Positions 33,339 to 45,756 of a DNA stretch of 64,000 nt are shown piece after piece. Position 1 is the first letter of the stretch, and each line of letters starts with the position of its first letter. The translations under genes were made by a program, and so were the position numbers. This DNA comes from Apodospora peruviana (lineage: Eukaryota > Ascomycota > Sordariomycetes > Sordariales > Lasiosphaeriaceae): assembly GCA_033439685.1 (NCBI GenBank), contig JAUEDM010000002.1, positions 1-64,000 of the forward strand. The letters run 5' to 3'. The notes beneath the pieces were generated by a model. The model did no database searches. It saw nothing but the letters and a program-made list of their open reading frames with translations, and was not told where the DNA came from.

Positions 33339-34964
33339 ATGTCGCGCCCACCAGCAGATCTGGAGACAACACCGCTCCTGCCCTCAACACCACGCGACAT
33401 CCATCGAGACGAAAATGGATACACCAGACACAATGACCTCGTCGAGCTGGTCGGCCCTCACGACCCCCTCAATCCACAAAACTCGATGCCGCAGTGGCGG
33501 AAATGGGTGTGCGCCATCCTCCTCGGCGCAATGACATTTGCAGCAACCTTCTCCAGCGCCGTCTTCGCGGCCGTTGCCCCGGGCCTAGCCGCTGAGCTGC
33601 ACAGCACCCCCCAGCAAATGGCGCTCGCGACATCGCTGTTTGTCTTTGGTTTCGCCGCTGGACCGGTTCTTATGGGTCCGGCGTCCGAGGTCTACGGTCG
33701 CAAGCTGCCTCTGTTCGCCGGATACCTCGCTTTCATCCTGTCGCAGATCCCGGTCGCGTGTGCGCAGGACGTGCAGACGATACTCATCTGGCGGTTTGTT
33801 GGTGGCGTTGCGTCCTCGGGTTCGCCGGCCATCGTGGGCGGGTATCTGGCGGACTTCCTAAGGCCGGTGGAAAGGGGTGTGGCGATTGCCATCTTCGCGG
33901 CCACGACGCTGATTGGACCTCCGGTTGGGGCCATCGTCGGGAGTATTCTCCTGCAGACTTCGCTTGGGTGGCGGTGGGCGGCGTGGCTGTCGATGATCAT
34001 GGGAGTGGTCTTTTGTGGCATGGGATTTCTTGTCGTGCCGGAGACTTATGTTGCGGTTCTGCTGCAGCGCGAGGCCAGCCGCTTGCGCCGTGAGACTGGA
34101 AATTGGGCATATCACTCCAAGCTGGACGAGAACCCGATCACCCTGCGGTCTTTTGTGGTCCGGTACCTCTCCAGGCCGTTTGCCATGCTCATACAGGAGC
34201 CGATTCTGATGCTGATGACGCTCTATGTCTCATTCACGTTTGGCATGATCTACCTCCTCTTTGTTGTGCGTTCAGTTCAACTCCTCTAGTACAACACGAG
34301 AAACCTTGACTGACCATTCACATATCGCAGGCATACTCATTCAGCTTCATCCGAGAAAGGGGCTTCTCCGGCGTGGAAGGCTCACTGCCTCTACTAGCTG
34401 TGGTGGTCGGCATCATCATCGGATCCGTCTACGTCTCGCGGTACACTCTGACAACATACTCGCGCAAGTTCCAGAACAATCAGCAAGCTGTGCCTGAAGA
34501 CCGTCTGCCTCCTATGATCCTTGGCGGGGCGGTCCTGCCCATAGGGCTGTTCTGGTTCGCCGCGACCTGTTCCCCGGGCACCAACGCGTGGCCCCAGATT
34601 TTGTCCGGCGTTCCGACCGGCGCGGGCATCCAGATCATCACGCTGCAAAGTCTGGCCTATGTGCTGGACATTTACACCATTAACGCTAACTCGGGCGTCT
34701 CAGGCACGGTCATCGTGCGATCCATTCTTGGCGGACTGTTTCCGCTCGTCGCTATCCCCATGTATCAGGACTTGGGAGTGAGTTTTACCACTTTTTGACC
34801 CAGGAATTCTGAATCCAGGTCAATGCTAATATTGTGTGAAATAGGCTCAGAAAGCGACGGCTATTGTGGGACTGGTCGCTGCCATCTTTGGTGTTGTTCC
34901 CGTTTTGCTCTACTTGTTTGGGGCGAGGATTCGGTCGTGGAGTAAATACGTGATCGAGACTTGA
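33339..34964 (+). CDS. MFS transporter, DHA1 drug:H+ antiporter type
   Basis: Exons join(33339..34265, 34331..34777, 34845..34964), 497 aa, all junctions in frame (LLFV-AYSF; DLG-AQKA). The ATG at 33339 has a good context. After a hydrophilic N-terminus containing the cytosolic motif PHDPLNPQN, twelve TM helices follow. The loop 2/3 motif A reads GPASEVYGRKLP; WRFVGGVASSGSPAIVGGYLAD (motif B-like) and WRWAAWL are typical of DHA1 members near polyamine and drug transporters. A long central loop separates TM6 and TM7. It probably exports a small molecule across the plasma membrane. Position and strand (directly before an acyltransferase and PKS genes) make it a candidate exporter of the cluster product. 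Confidence 0.88.
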
Positions 34965-35354
34965 AGAGCTTGCTTGTGGTCATTCACGCAAAACCGGCAG
35001 GTGGTATATCATGCCAATCGGGCTCATTAGAACGAAAAGTCAATCTTTGAGATATCTACAGGAGTTTTGGTGCAAATTGTATCAATACTGAAACCATTTT
35101 CGTGGTCTCTTTCTGCTGGCCTTGGCCAAATGCGGAGATGTTGGCTTGTCCGGTGTTATGAAAACTCCGAACTGGATGCAGTGAGATGCAACGGGTTATA
35201 GTTAAGTGCCAGTGGTGTTGCTGGTGTAACCGAGTGACTACCAGGGATAAGACACCTGAGCTCGACCCTCGTGGATCCTGGCACCTAGACTACCCGCAGC
35301 ATCATCCATTCTATACTGGCCGTCTTGTCCACATGTTCTACGCACTGCCTTGCG
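34965..35354. other. Spacer / upstream region of acyltransferase 1
   Basis: Non-coding; contains TGTCCGGTG at about 35147-35155. Nothing else recognised. Confidence 0.4.
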
Positions 35355-36761
35355 ATGACGCTGCATTTGACTCACTGGGAGGAAATCTCCCCCGGTCTCT
35401 ATCAGAGACCCATCGGCGAGAACGAACGGTTCATCCGCACCATCGGAGACCGCGCGCACGCTTTTGGACGAGAGCAGTGGTCCGTTACAACTATATCGTC
35501 CTTCAGCTTTCGTGCGACAGAAAAAAATCAACAGGATGGCGTCGACTGGGTCCATTGTTTGCGAGAAGCGTGGAAGCTTCTCCGGTTCCAACACCCGAGC
35601 ATCGCATCAACAGCAACAGACGACGGCAAACTCCAGTATCTCGTTCCTGATCCTGTCCAGCTTGAGAAGTGGTTGGATGAAACATTCCAAGCTGTCCACG
35701 ACCCGACCCTTACTGCCGACGACCTGATTGCAAATCTAAAACCCAGCCCGACAGCCACTCTGCCCTTCTTGTCCGGTAGCTCTCAGATTGTGATGCACAC
35801 AGCCCATTGGCGAACGGACGGATATGGGGCCCTCCAGCTCGTGGACGCCTTTTTCGACGCCGTGCAGTCTGTGCTGGGCGGCTCCAAGCAACCTATTATC
35901 TGGGGCGAAGAGGTCAGCCGTCTGGTTCCCAGTGTCGAGACGGCGCTGAACCTCCCACTCGAAGCGACACCAGATATTGACACGACAGCCAGAGAGTATC
36001 TAGCGACTGGACGATACCTGGCCGGCACAGTTGGAGTTCCATGTGAAGCCGGCCCAACGGTCCTTCCCCGTGGGACACGGCACGTCCACCTCGAACTTGG
36101 CGAGGATATCACCAAGGCTTTGCAAGTAGTCTGTCTCGGCCACGGGATAACCATGTACTCTGCTGTTCACGCAGCTCTGGCAGCGGTCAACTTTGCCCAA
36201 AGCCCGGCTGTTCTTGACGGCGACAAGCACTACACGAGCACGATCCGCTTAAATCTGCGCCCTCATCTGCCAGCACCGTTCAATACCGCCGCTGTGGCAT
36301 CAGGTCTGTACACAGGAGGATACATGTCCAAAGTTTCAGCCAGCTCCTCATTTCTGGACAGAGCACGCAGATACGACGAGGAATACAACAACGGAGTCAC
36401 CGAGAACTTCCTCTCGGCACGTCGACAGTACGCCAAGCTAGCGTGCGAGATTGTGCGCAACAGCCCACCGCCACCGCCAATCAGCAACATCGATATCTCC
36501 GTTGTGCGTGACGCGGACACGATGGTGCATGCAACGCGCGAGACCGCGGTCGGAGTACTTGAGGTAAGCAGTGTCGACCTGGGAGTCGAGACGCTCACGC
36601 GCCAGACGTACTGCTTTGTGTGGGTCTATCGTGGTAAGCTGCAGTTGTCATTGTGGTACAATGAGGCATATTACGAGTCTGATGGGGCGATGGAGTTATT
36701 AGAGATGGTGCGTGATACTCTAGTCTCGGAGCTTTTGGGCACAAGTCAGTCAAAGGAGTAG
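35355..36761 (+). CDS. HXXXD acyltransferase 1 (TRI3 / condensation-like)
   Basis: Single exon. An ATG at 35355 (MTLHLTHWEEISPGLYQRP) gives 468 aa; upstream in-frame codons lack an ATG. The catalytic HXXXD reads HWRTDG (His151, Asp155) inside SQIVMHTAHWRTDGYGALQL, as in the fungal acyltransferase family that includes trichothecene 15-O-acetyltransferase and azaphilone acyltransferases. The C-terminal half has the second chloramphenicol-acetyltransferase-like lobe (TSTIRLNLRPHLP, QTYCFVWVYRGKLQLSLWYN). It is expected to transfer acetyl or a longer acyl group from CoA or a carrier protein to a hydroxyl of the pathway product. It lies on the same strand upstream of PKS 1. No lesion was found. 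The acceptor is unknown. Confidence 0.85.
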   Translation: MTLHLTHWEEISPGLYQRPIGENERFIRTIGDRAHAFGREQWSVTTISSFSFRATEKNQQDGVDWVHCLREAWKLLRFQHPSIASTATDDGKLQYLVPDPVQLEKWLDETFQAVHDPTLTADDLIANLKPSPTATLPFLSGSSQIVMHTAHWRTDGYGALQLVDAFFDAVQSVLGGSKQPIIWGEEVSRLVPSVETALNLPLEATPDIDTTAREYLATGRYLAGTVGVPCEAGPTVLPRGTRHVHLELGEDITKALQVVCLGHGITMYSAVHAALAAVNFAQSPAVLDGDKHYTSTIRLNLRPHLPAPFNTAAVASGLYTGGYMSKVSASSSFLDRARRYDEEYNNGVTENFLSARRQYAKLACEIVRNSPPPPPISNIDISVVRDADTMVHATRETAVGVLEVSSVDLGVETLTRQTYCFVWVYRGKLQLSLWYNEAYYESDGAMELLEMVRDTLVSELLGTSQSKE

Positions 36762-37740
36762 TTTACTTATGTAATGACTTAAAATTGGTGGTGTCAGGTG
36801 ATTGGGATCCAGCTTAATGATATGAATGAGTGGACTCTTGCAGAACATGTACTTGTGATGAAATCTGGTGTAGTAGGATCCGCAATAAGACCGAAAGCAT
36901 CTAATCTTCTCTTTATCACCTCGGAAAGGAACCGATATGTGTCAGTCCAAGAGATTCACGGATTCTCTGAGGATGTTACTTTGCATTAACGGCAGCCATG
37001 ATTTGCAAGTATACCCAAGTACCCCGATTGCTTGGTCAGTGCCCTTATATATCAGCACGACCAGCCGATAACAGTTGTCTTTCCACCAATTACCTTACTT
37101 CTTCGGCTTTCCCTTCACCAGAGTTATGATTCTTCTCAATCACTCCCAGCTGCACCTGGACGCCACTTAGATGCCCAGCCTGGCCCTATGCTCGATGATT
37201 GGTCTCTTTCTTTATGCCGGTATGCCCAATCCTCCTCGGCGCTGAGCGTCTTGTCATATTCCGAATGAATGTAGATTTGACCGTCACCTTCCTTAAGCCA
37301 GTCGTATAACTCTTTTAGGGGTTTTCCCACCGAAGGCTTAAGATGGCATTCACACATGAGCTGAGAGTAGAGTTCAAGGTAAAGATCGACGGGACTAACC
37401 ACCGGCCGCCAGCTGAAATGCATGCATGATCTGGTGAGTGACCACTGGAGTGTCATACTGGGTTTGGGTCGCAGGCAGGGTCACGCTGGCCATGGAAGCT
37501 AGTCGTCCAACCACTCCAAGTCATCCAACCACCCCAAGTCACCGCTAATTATGTGTTCTTCCCAAAGGATCAACTTCTCCAGACCGACCAAGGTAGCAAT
37601 CCGATGGCCTCTTCATGCTATATACCGAGGTATTTATATGGCCGACAGACTCTCATTGTGTTCTAGCACATTGACTTCATCATACGCTGCTCTATTATCA
37701 TATATTTCCATCCAACAGATCAACCCTAACTGCAACCAAC
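36762..37740. other. Intergenic region with an 18-bp tandem repeat
   Basis: Two imperfect 18-bp units sit side by side at 37502-37519 and 37520-37537. TATA-like runs lie at about 37618-37640. A minus-strand reading at 37136-37456 is listed separately as doubtful. Confidence 0.45.
37136..37456 (-). CDS. Doubtful small ORF, 106 codons
   Basis: ATG-started reading, no recognisable domain. Its composition (LKELYDWLKEGDGQIYIH, EEDWAYRHKERD) looks more protein-like than most shadow readings, and it is not opposite a larger gene. It could be the last exon or relic of a longer minus-strand gene: sequence just upstream ends in CCCAG, a possible acceptor, but no upstream exon was identified. Confidence 0.25.
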   Translation of the reverse strand: MTLQWSLTRSCMHFSWRPVVSPVDLYLELYSQLMCECHLKPSVGKPLKELYDWLKEGDGQIYIHSEYDKTLSAEEDWAYRHKERDQSSSIGPGWASKWRPGAAGSD

Positions 37741-39588
37741 ATGTTCATCTACAGTGGCCTCTTTCAATGGCAGCACTATGCCGTCGACGAAATGTTCGTC
37801 GTCATCCTCCCCAACGGTCCAGTCCGGGTGGGCGACACCGTCTATTGGTATACCCAGTGGACGGTGGACTCCAAGGGTAACAAGCACCAAACGTTCTTCT
37901 CAAAGATGCATGTCGAGAAGGTGGACAAGGCCGAGAACGGAGACGACACCATCCAGCTGGCTCACTCGTACTACACCTGGTCGATCCAAGCGCCGAGCGA
38001 CTATCAGACCATCACGGTCCATATGGCCAACCCTGGTGGCTATCAGAGCGCCATGCCCGTGGAGCGATTCTACCAGTCTCCCGTTGGCTTTCCTGTCGTC
38101 GACGCCGCTCGCGTCTGGACCGGCAAGACCGACTCGAACTCGCCAAAGAAGATGGTACCGGACATGCCCTTCATTGTCATTATGCCTAATGGCTTTGGGG
38201 TCGACAAACCGATCCACGTCCTGTATCAAACGGCTTCGACGACGACGGGGAAAAACTGCACCATCCGTCTCTCATCTGTGCAGAAGGCAAATACGTCCTC
38301 CGACGGTGAACTGATGGTTGATTTCTTCACCAGATCGGACGAATCTGACAAGACGACCTGTTTTTATAACCAGAAGACAGACAAGCTCATTGTGCGCTTG
38401 AATGCCGGCGAGAAGGACTCGATGGATGTTTCGCCACTCGATCTAGCGGCGCTTATCGAATACCACTCCGAGTAAGTTGGAATGATGGCAATCTCATGGC
38501 AGTATTCCGTTGTTCACGCATTATTAGTCTAGACTTCAACCCACCCGAGCATTCCGCCGGCAAGGTAGAGTTTGATGTCCGTTACCCGCAAGCCGAACCA
38601 GCCCTGGCTCGCACACACGGCCCCATGCCTTTCCCACGCACCCTCGTGCATGTCTTGACTCACACAGCTGCCTTTCTTGACGAGGCAGGCTACATGGCCA
38701 AGTATGCAGTCGATGTAAGTACTATTTCTACATTAGCCACATGTAGCCCCACGATTGTACCGGGCGGCATAAGCGTATTGTCGTTCGTCCCTTCGCTGGC
38801 TAATCTTCCTTTCACCCCTATAACAGGCGTACCACGCTCTCGACAAGTCGTATCACGCCACCCTCGCGCAGGTTAACGACCTAAACCGCCGAGTCCGCAA
38901 TCTCGATGCTCAGGTCCACGAGCTGACCACGGCAGGTGAGACGGAGAAGAAGGACATTGAAGCGCTCAAGAAACAGCTGGCGGCATCCCTCGACGCGGCC
39001 GCCAAGAAGGAATCCGAGCTCACGCAGCAGGTCCACGACCTCCAAAAGACGGTTGCCAAGGACAAGGACCACGACGCGGAGGACGAAAAGGCCCTTGCGG
39101 TTGCCCACGAGCAGATCCAGACGGAAAAAGACGCTCGATGCAAGGCCGAGAAGCAGGTGCTTGCGTTGCAATTCTCCCTCAGCGAGAGCCAGAAACGCAT
39201 CTCAGGACTGCAGGCCAAGGTCGCCGAGCTGACAAGCGAGGGAAGTGAGCTGCGCAGCGAGTTGGACGTGGAGAAGACTCGCTGCGCCGAGCTGGAGAAG
39301 CGCGCGGGCGATCTTACAGCCAAGGTGGCCGTGCTGGAGGCCGACTCGGCGGCGATCAAAAAGGCGCTGGCACGCACGACGGAGGATCTGAAGACGGCGG
39401 AGGCGGACAGTGTCGCAAAGGACAAGGTGATTGTCGACCTGAAAAGCCAGGTGGCCACGGTCACTCGGGACCGTGACATCAAGGTGTTTGCGTACAAGGA
39501 CCTCAAGGCCAACACGGCCAATACAATCTCGGATCTCGAGGACCAGGTTGCTACCCTTACGGCACAGATTCAATATGGCAGCAGCTAG
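37741..39588 (+). CDS. Unrecognised protein with beta-rich repeat N-half and long coiled-coil C-half
   Basis: Exons join(37741..38471, 38528..38714, 38827..39588), 559 aa, introns with GTAAGT donors and frame-preserving junctions. No signal peptide or TM segment. The N-terminal half contains two related segments, FVVILPNG (19-26) and FIVIMPNG (144-151). Each is followed by a Val/Tyr-rich strand pattern and a Gly-Lys turn, so it appears to be an internally duplicated beta-sandwich. Residues from about 310 to the end are a continuous heptad-rich coiled coil (NDLNRRVRNLDAQVHEL, VAELTSEGSELRSELDVEK, TISDLEDQVATLTAQI). I do not recognise a family. Lying on the same strand between acyltransferase 1 and PKS 1, it could be a structural or scaffolding protein, but this is inference from position only. 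Confidence 0.75.
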
Positions 39589-40240
39589 ACCGGTTGTGGT
39601 GATGACTGCTGCATAAGGGCACATAATTACATGCCTCTTCTGATGTTAGATAGGTCCATCTTGGACATGCAAGGGACATTGAGGTCTGTCCGTCCCGTTA
39701 AGCGGTTGAGAACTATAATTACCGAGGTACTAAGAGAACAAAAAAAACCTCCTGTCAGAAAGATAAGAAGGACGGATTCTGACTTCAGAGACATGCTGCT
39801 AACGGCGGGTGCATGTAAGAATCTTTGACATTGTTAATACCCATTCTGGGACTAGGCTTCTTGAAACCGGCGATGATCGACCAGACTTTAGATAAGAAAG
39901 ACCCTCTGGTGGATGGAGTTTGTGCCGGACACGACATCTAAATCTGTCTGGTAGGGAAAGGATGTAAGAGCCGGAGTTTCTCCTCGGACATGATCTGGGC
40001 TGAGCCCACCTCTGCATGGAGTCACTACCTACCTGGGGCGAGCTTAGGTAATGCACTTTGGAGAAGATAAACAACAATGCAGGGGGGGCAGGGGAGTGAG
40101 CTGACATGGCGGAAGCGACTATCAAGCACATCATCCTTGGATAACACCACCACTACCACAACCTCTTTAACCTCCATCTTGAGATGCCACCAAGTCTTTA
40201 GAGCACCACAGTAAGAGTAGGTACACGTCAGTTCAACGCC
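39589..40240. promoter_or_regulatory. PKS 1 upstream region
   Basis: Non-coding. Contains GCCGGACA (39924-39931), CCGGAG (39971-39976) and TCGGACA (39984-39990), resembling the GCCGGACA/TCCGGACG pair upstream of oxidase 2. Confidence 0.4.
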
Positions 40241-43200
40241 ATGTCACATCAAGAACAATCAGCGGCTGTCTCGGCCGCGATATTCTGTCCGCAGAACCGA
40301 CCCCCGAAGCCGGCTTACCTCGAGGACCTGAGGAACTACCTTCGACAGCATCCCATTTTGGCCCCTTTCCAGCAGGCCATCCTGGATCTACCAAAGACAT
40401 GGGAGATATTCGCAAAAGCTCACCCGGCAGTGGCCGCCATGGAGCAGGGGCCCCAATACACGGGATACTTCCGGGACTGGATCATGAACAACAACGCCGT
40501 TCCGCTCACTGAGATCATGTCTGGCATAATCGCATTGCCGATGCTCACGGCCATCCAGATCGTGCAGTATTTCCAGTATCTCGAGGCAAGGAGCATCAGC
40601 CATGACCAGTTTCTCCGGGAGATCCAGCACGGTGGTACCCAGGGGTTTTGCGCTGGTTTGCTTCCCGTTATGGCAATTGCGCCGTCACAGACCGAAGAGG
40701 ATGTTGTCAAGAACGCTTGCGCGTGTCTTCGTATTGCGCTGGGTATAGGTGCATATGGTGAGCTCGGGGATGATCAGGATAATATGGGGCCGACGACCGT
40801 TGCCCTTCGCCTGAAATATCCTGGTCAAGCAGATGAACTGGTGTCCAAGTTCCAAGGAGTAAGTGATTACTCATCTTCAACCGGATAGACTGGGCCAGCA
40901 CTAATACTGAACTCGCCAAAGCTGTATGTCTCAGCAGTTGCAGACCCCTTGTCCATCAGCGTCGTCGGACCGACCAAGCTGCTCAGCGAATTCAAGGCGT
41001 ACGCAGAATCACAAGGAGTGCCGACAACGGAACTGTACCTGCGAGGGAAGGTACACAACCCTGAAAACGAGGATCTGTGCGGAGAGTTGTGCACTCTGTG
41101 CGACGAGGTCCCCGAACTTCGGCTCCCGGACTCAACAGCTCTACGCGTGCCCGTCCGGTCCAATGCCACCGGTGAACTCCTTCCTGATGGAACACCCCTC
41201 TCACACGAAATTGTCAAGACGGCGCTGGTGTCGCGGTGCGAGTGGTACTCCCTTCTCGAGTCCCTGTCTTCGGTATTCCAGAAAACAGGACAAACGGTTC
41301 ACGGCCTCGCCATGTTCGGTACTGGTGGGAAGAACTGCGTCGGGCCCATGGCTTTCGAAAAGAAGGGTGTCAAGATAGTAAAACACGACGTGGTTTCCTA
41401 CATCGACAAGACTCGAGCGCCGGCGATCACTGGGCCGAATCTGGAATCGTTCCCCGCCGATTCCATCGCCATCGTCGGCGCCGCTTGTCGTTTGCCGGGC
41501 GCAAGCTCGCTGGATGAGCTGTGGGATGTCCTCAGCACAGGAACGATCAAGGCAACAAGAATACCAGCCGAGAGGTTCGATCCGTCGCGGGTGTCTCGCA
41601 ATGCACCTGATGCCAAGGCAGGAGGAGACGGAAAGCAACGCACGTGGTACGGCAATTTTCTGGACGATGTCGACAGTTTCGACAACGCATTTTTTGGTGT
41701 CAGTCCCCGTGAGGCGCTCTACATGGACCCGCAGCAACGACTTCTGCTGGAGACGGCATATGAAGCGCTCGATGAGAGTGGCTACCTCCGACACCACAGT
41801 CGCAACGACTTTGACAACGTTGGCTGCTTTCTTGGGTCAACATATACTGAGTATTTGGAGAACACGACCGCGTATAGCCCGACGGCTTACACCGCCACGG
41901 GCACCAGTGAGTATTACAGTTCCCTCGAACACGGGCATCAGCTGACATGTCTTGCACAGTCCGCGCATTCCAAAGCGGCAAAATCAGCTACTTCTTCGGC
42001 TGGAGCGGGCCATCTGAAGTCATCGACACAGCCTGTTCCGCGTCGCTGGTAGCCATCCACCGAGCCTGCCGAGCGATTCAGGCCGGAGAGTGCCCCATGG
42101 CCCTGGCAGGCGGCGTGAACATCATCACGGGCATGCACAATTTCCTGGATCTCGGGAAAGCCGGATTCCTAAGCCACACAGGCCAATGCAAACCGTTTGA
42201 TGCCGCCGCGGACGGATACTGCCGCGCCGACGGCGTGGGTCTCGTCGTCCTAAAGTCTCTCCGCGAAGCAGTTGCCAACGGCGACAACGTACTCGGCGTG
42301 ATCCCGGGCATCGCGACCAACCACGGCGGTTTATCGTCATCAATAACGGTGCCGTACTCCCGTGCGCAGACTGAGTTGTTTGGACGAGTTCTTGAGCGAG
42401 CAAAGATGTCGAGTGCACAGGTGTCGTACATCGAGGCCCATGGAACCGGCACGCAAGTCGGCGATCCGATCGAGATTGGGAGCATTCGCAAGGTGTTTGG
42501 CGGATCCCAGGAGGAGAGAGATCCGTTGTATCTCGGCTCGATCAAGGCAAATGTCGGGCACAGTGAAACTGCAGCGGGTGTGGGGAGCGTGATGAAGGTT
42601 CTCGCCATGTTGCAGCGTTCACAGATTCCGCCGCTGGCTGGTTTTAAGGCTCTCAATCCCAAGATCCCGCCACTGGAACCTGACAGTCTCCATATCAATG
42701 CCGAGGTTCTTTCGTGGACAGCACCCGTCAAGGCGGCGCTGGTCAACAGTTATGGGGCGGCTGGGAGCAACTCCGCTCTCATATGTACTGAAGCTCCGCG
42801 ATCCACCACTCGAACGTATCTTGACGCAACAGCCGCAGGCGTTCGTTGGCCTATCTTTATCAGCGCAGCCAGTGCCGAGAGTCTCCAAGCGTACGCGTCC
42901 AAACTTGCTGGCTATATGCGCAAGAATCCGTCGTTGAGCATCAGGGATCTTTCTCTCACTCTTTACGAGCGGCGAAAGCATCACCCCGTCCGTTGGATCG
43001 GCGTCGAGCGAGACGTGAATTCCTTGGCCGAGGTCCTTGAGTCGGGCCTGGACAACACGTTCGAAATGCCGACCTCGCTGACCAAAAAGCCAGTGGTGCT
43101 GGTCTTCTCCGGTCAAAGTAAACAGACCATCCAGCTGAAGCCTTCGTGGTACCGATCTTTCCCACGGTTGCGGAGCTATCTGGAGCAATGCAATGATCTC

Positions 43201-45756
43201 CTGACAACTCTCGGCTACCGCGGCTTTCTGCCTTCGCTGTTCCAGTCTGAGCCTGTGGCTGACGTCGTTGCCCTGCAATGCGGCACGTTCGCCGTGCAGT
43301 ATGCATGTGCAAAGTGCTGGATTGATTCTGGCCTGGAGATCCAAGCTGTCGTCGGCCACAGCTTCGGTGAACTCACAGCTATGGCCGTGTCCGGGGTCCT
43401 CTCGCTCGATGATGCCCTCAAGCTCGTGGCTGCGCGGGCTTCTCTCATGCAGACCAAATGGGGCCCCGAGCGAGGAACTATGTTGGCGGTTCACACTTCA
43501 GCCGAAGCTGTGGCTGAGCTGGTTGCGTCGGTTCAGGGGCTAGAGATTGCCTGCTTCAATGGTCCAAAGAGTCAGGTGGTGGTTGGTTCACAATCGGCCA
43601 TCGAGCAGGCCGAGGCTGTGCTTTCTCAAGATCCAAGATTCGCGAACCAGAAATTGCAGCACCAGCGAGTGAGCGTCAGCCATGGTTTCCACTCTGTCTT
43701 TACTGAAAGTATACTGGAGGACCTCGACCAGTTCGCCAAGACACTGAACTACGAAACACCAAAGATTCCCCTTGAGAGCTGCACAAAAGTCAACATGGAC
43801 CACTTTACATCAGACCGAATTGTCCAGCACACACGGGACCCGGTATATTTCAGCGACGCGATATCTCGGCTGGAGAGTCGTCTTGGGCCATGCGTCTTTG
43901 TGGAAGCTGGAACAGGTTCACCCATTATTGCCATGACCAAGAAAGCGGTCCAGGATCCGTCCAAGCACATATTTGTGTCGTCCGGGTCAAAGAAGCAGGA
44001 CAAGGATGCCATCACAACCATGACAACGGCACTCTGGGAAGAGGGTATCACCGTTTCCTTCTGGGGACACCTGTCTCCAGAAAGATCAGCCATCCGACCA
44101 ATCTGGTTGCCACCTTATCAGTTCAAACGCACCAAACATTGGCTAGCATATGCAGACTACGCCGACAGGAAAGCCGACAACACCAATGTCCTGACCAACG
44201 GCAACGCTTCATCGGCAGCCAAACTAGTCACTCCAAGAGGTCGCTCCCCAGATTCCTGGGCGTCCTTGCTCTTCGACATCCACCAATCCACCAGCCGTTT
44301 TACGGATATCGTCTCAGGCCACGCCGTTCGGGGCCAACCGCTCTGCCCTGCATCAATGTACATGGAATGCGCCGTCATGGCAGCGCAGATGATCGAGCCC
44401 GGCCCGTCCGCACATCCAGCGCTCCACTTCGAGAACTTGTCCTTCCAAGGCGCGCTGGGCATCAACCACGGGCGCGATGTTGTCTTAGTAATGGAGGGTG
44501 CAGGCGAGTATCTGACATGGAACTACACCGTGAGAAGCACGCCCAAACACCAAACCACAAGACCTACGACCCATGCCAAGGGAAAGTTCAGCATCAAGTC
44601 GCCGCAAGAGTGGCAGGTCTACAGTCGCATGGTTACCGACAGAGTCAGCAGCCTGCGTGCCGACGCGAACGCAGACCGGTTCACCGCCAACCGGGCATAC
44701 ACTCTCTTCTCGCGCGTTGTGTCATACGGGCACATCCTGCGCGGAATCGACCAGATATACATGATGGGTAATCAAGCCATGGCTGATATCAGGCGCCCTC
44801 GGACACAGGTCAGCAAGACGGAAAGTACCGCTGTTTCTATTTGTGATGCAGTCAGTCTGGACACGTTTATCCAGGTTGCTGGTCTTCTCGTGAACAGCAG
44901 TGAGACCTGTCCAGCCGAGGAGGTCTACATCGCCACGCACATCGACAGCATCACTATTCAGGATTGCAATTTTCTCGACACTGGCAATAATGACAGCTGG
45001 AACGTGTACGTCATGACTACCGCTATTGGTGACAGTAGAGTTGGGTGTGATGTGTTTGTGTTGGACAAATCGGGAAAGCTGGTGGTCACCGCGCCAGGGG
45101 TACAGTTCACGCGGTATCCCATCACCAAGTTGGAGAAGGTGCTTGAGCATGCAGCTATCAACAGTTCTAGTGCAAGTCCGAGGGCCGGGTCGCCGAAGCG
45201 GGTGGCCGTTTTGTCAGATGTGACGAACCATCATGGCATGGATGATGCTACAGACGAGCAGCGGACGCTTGTCGCCAAAGCACTGTCGGTTCACGCACCG
45301 TTGACCGCAGCTCAGGTCGTGCAAGATCCTGCCCTTCGTCAGCTGGGTCTGGATTCTCTGTCTGGGGTGCAGCTTGCTCATCAGCTCAAACCGATGCTGA
45401 ATGGGGTCAATGGGCACAAACCAGTCGGTGCAGACACATCAGGTCGGATGAGAATCCGACAAAGAATCATTGAACTGGTATCAGAGAACTCGGGCGCTTC
45501 GGTCAGCAACATCGAGGACACAGCTTGTCTGGGTGATATTGGCATTGATTCGCTGTCTGTGGTAGAGCTCAAGTCGTCGCTAGAGGACGCGTTTGGGATG
45601 CGACTGAGTCAGGACGAGTTGGCGCTTGGGTCGACGATTAAAGAGGTGCTGGAGTTTGTTCAGGGGAGTGTGAATGGAGCTGCTCAGGTTGCGAAGGGGG
45701 GTCATCAGCTCAATGGGGTTTCGGGGAACTTTGGGGTTGCGGTTGCGGCTTATTAA
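40241..45756 (+). CDS. Non-reducing polyketide synthase 1: SAT-KS-MAT-PT-ACP-ACP, no release domain
   Basis: Exons join(40241..40858, 40922..41906, 41960..45756), 1799 aa. SAT: QGFCAGLLPV with nucleophile Cys137. KS: AIVGAACRLPG, DTACSAS with Cys560, HGTGTQVGDP, NVGHSE. MAT: VVGHSFGEL with Ser1002. PT: VSGHAVRGQPLCP (His1322) and SICDAVSLDTF (Asp1497), the catalytic pair of product-template domains. Two ACPs have phosphopantetheine serines in GLDSLS (Ser1667) and GIDSLS (Ser1732). The protein ends about 65 residues after the second serine, so there is no thioesterase, reductase or methyltransferase domain. It should build and cyclise an unmethylated aromatic polyketide that stays bound to the ACP until another enzyme releases it. 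No discrete beta-lactamase-type thioesterase is seen in the window. All catalytic residues are present and no lesion is found. Confidence 0.95.

Noticed and set aside
35325..35354. Upstream start for acyltransferase 1
   Set aside because: The earlier in-frame start codon is TTG; the first ATG is 35355 and agrees with family N-termini.
40241..45756. PKS 1 as pseudogene because of its missing TE
   Set aside because: All catalytic residues are present and the stop follows a complete second ACP; TE-less NR-PKSs are a known class.
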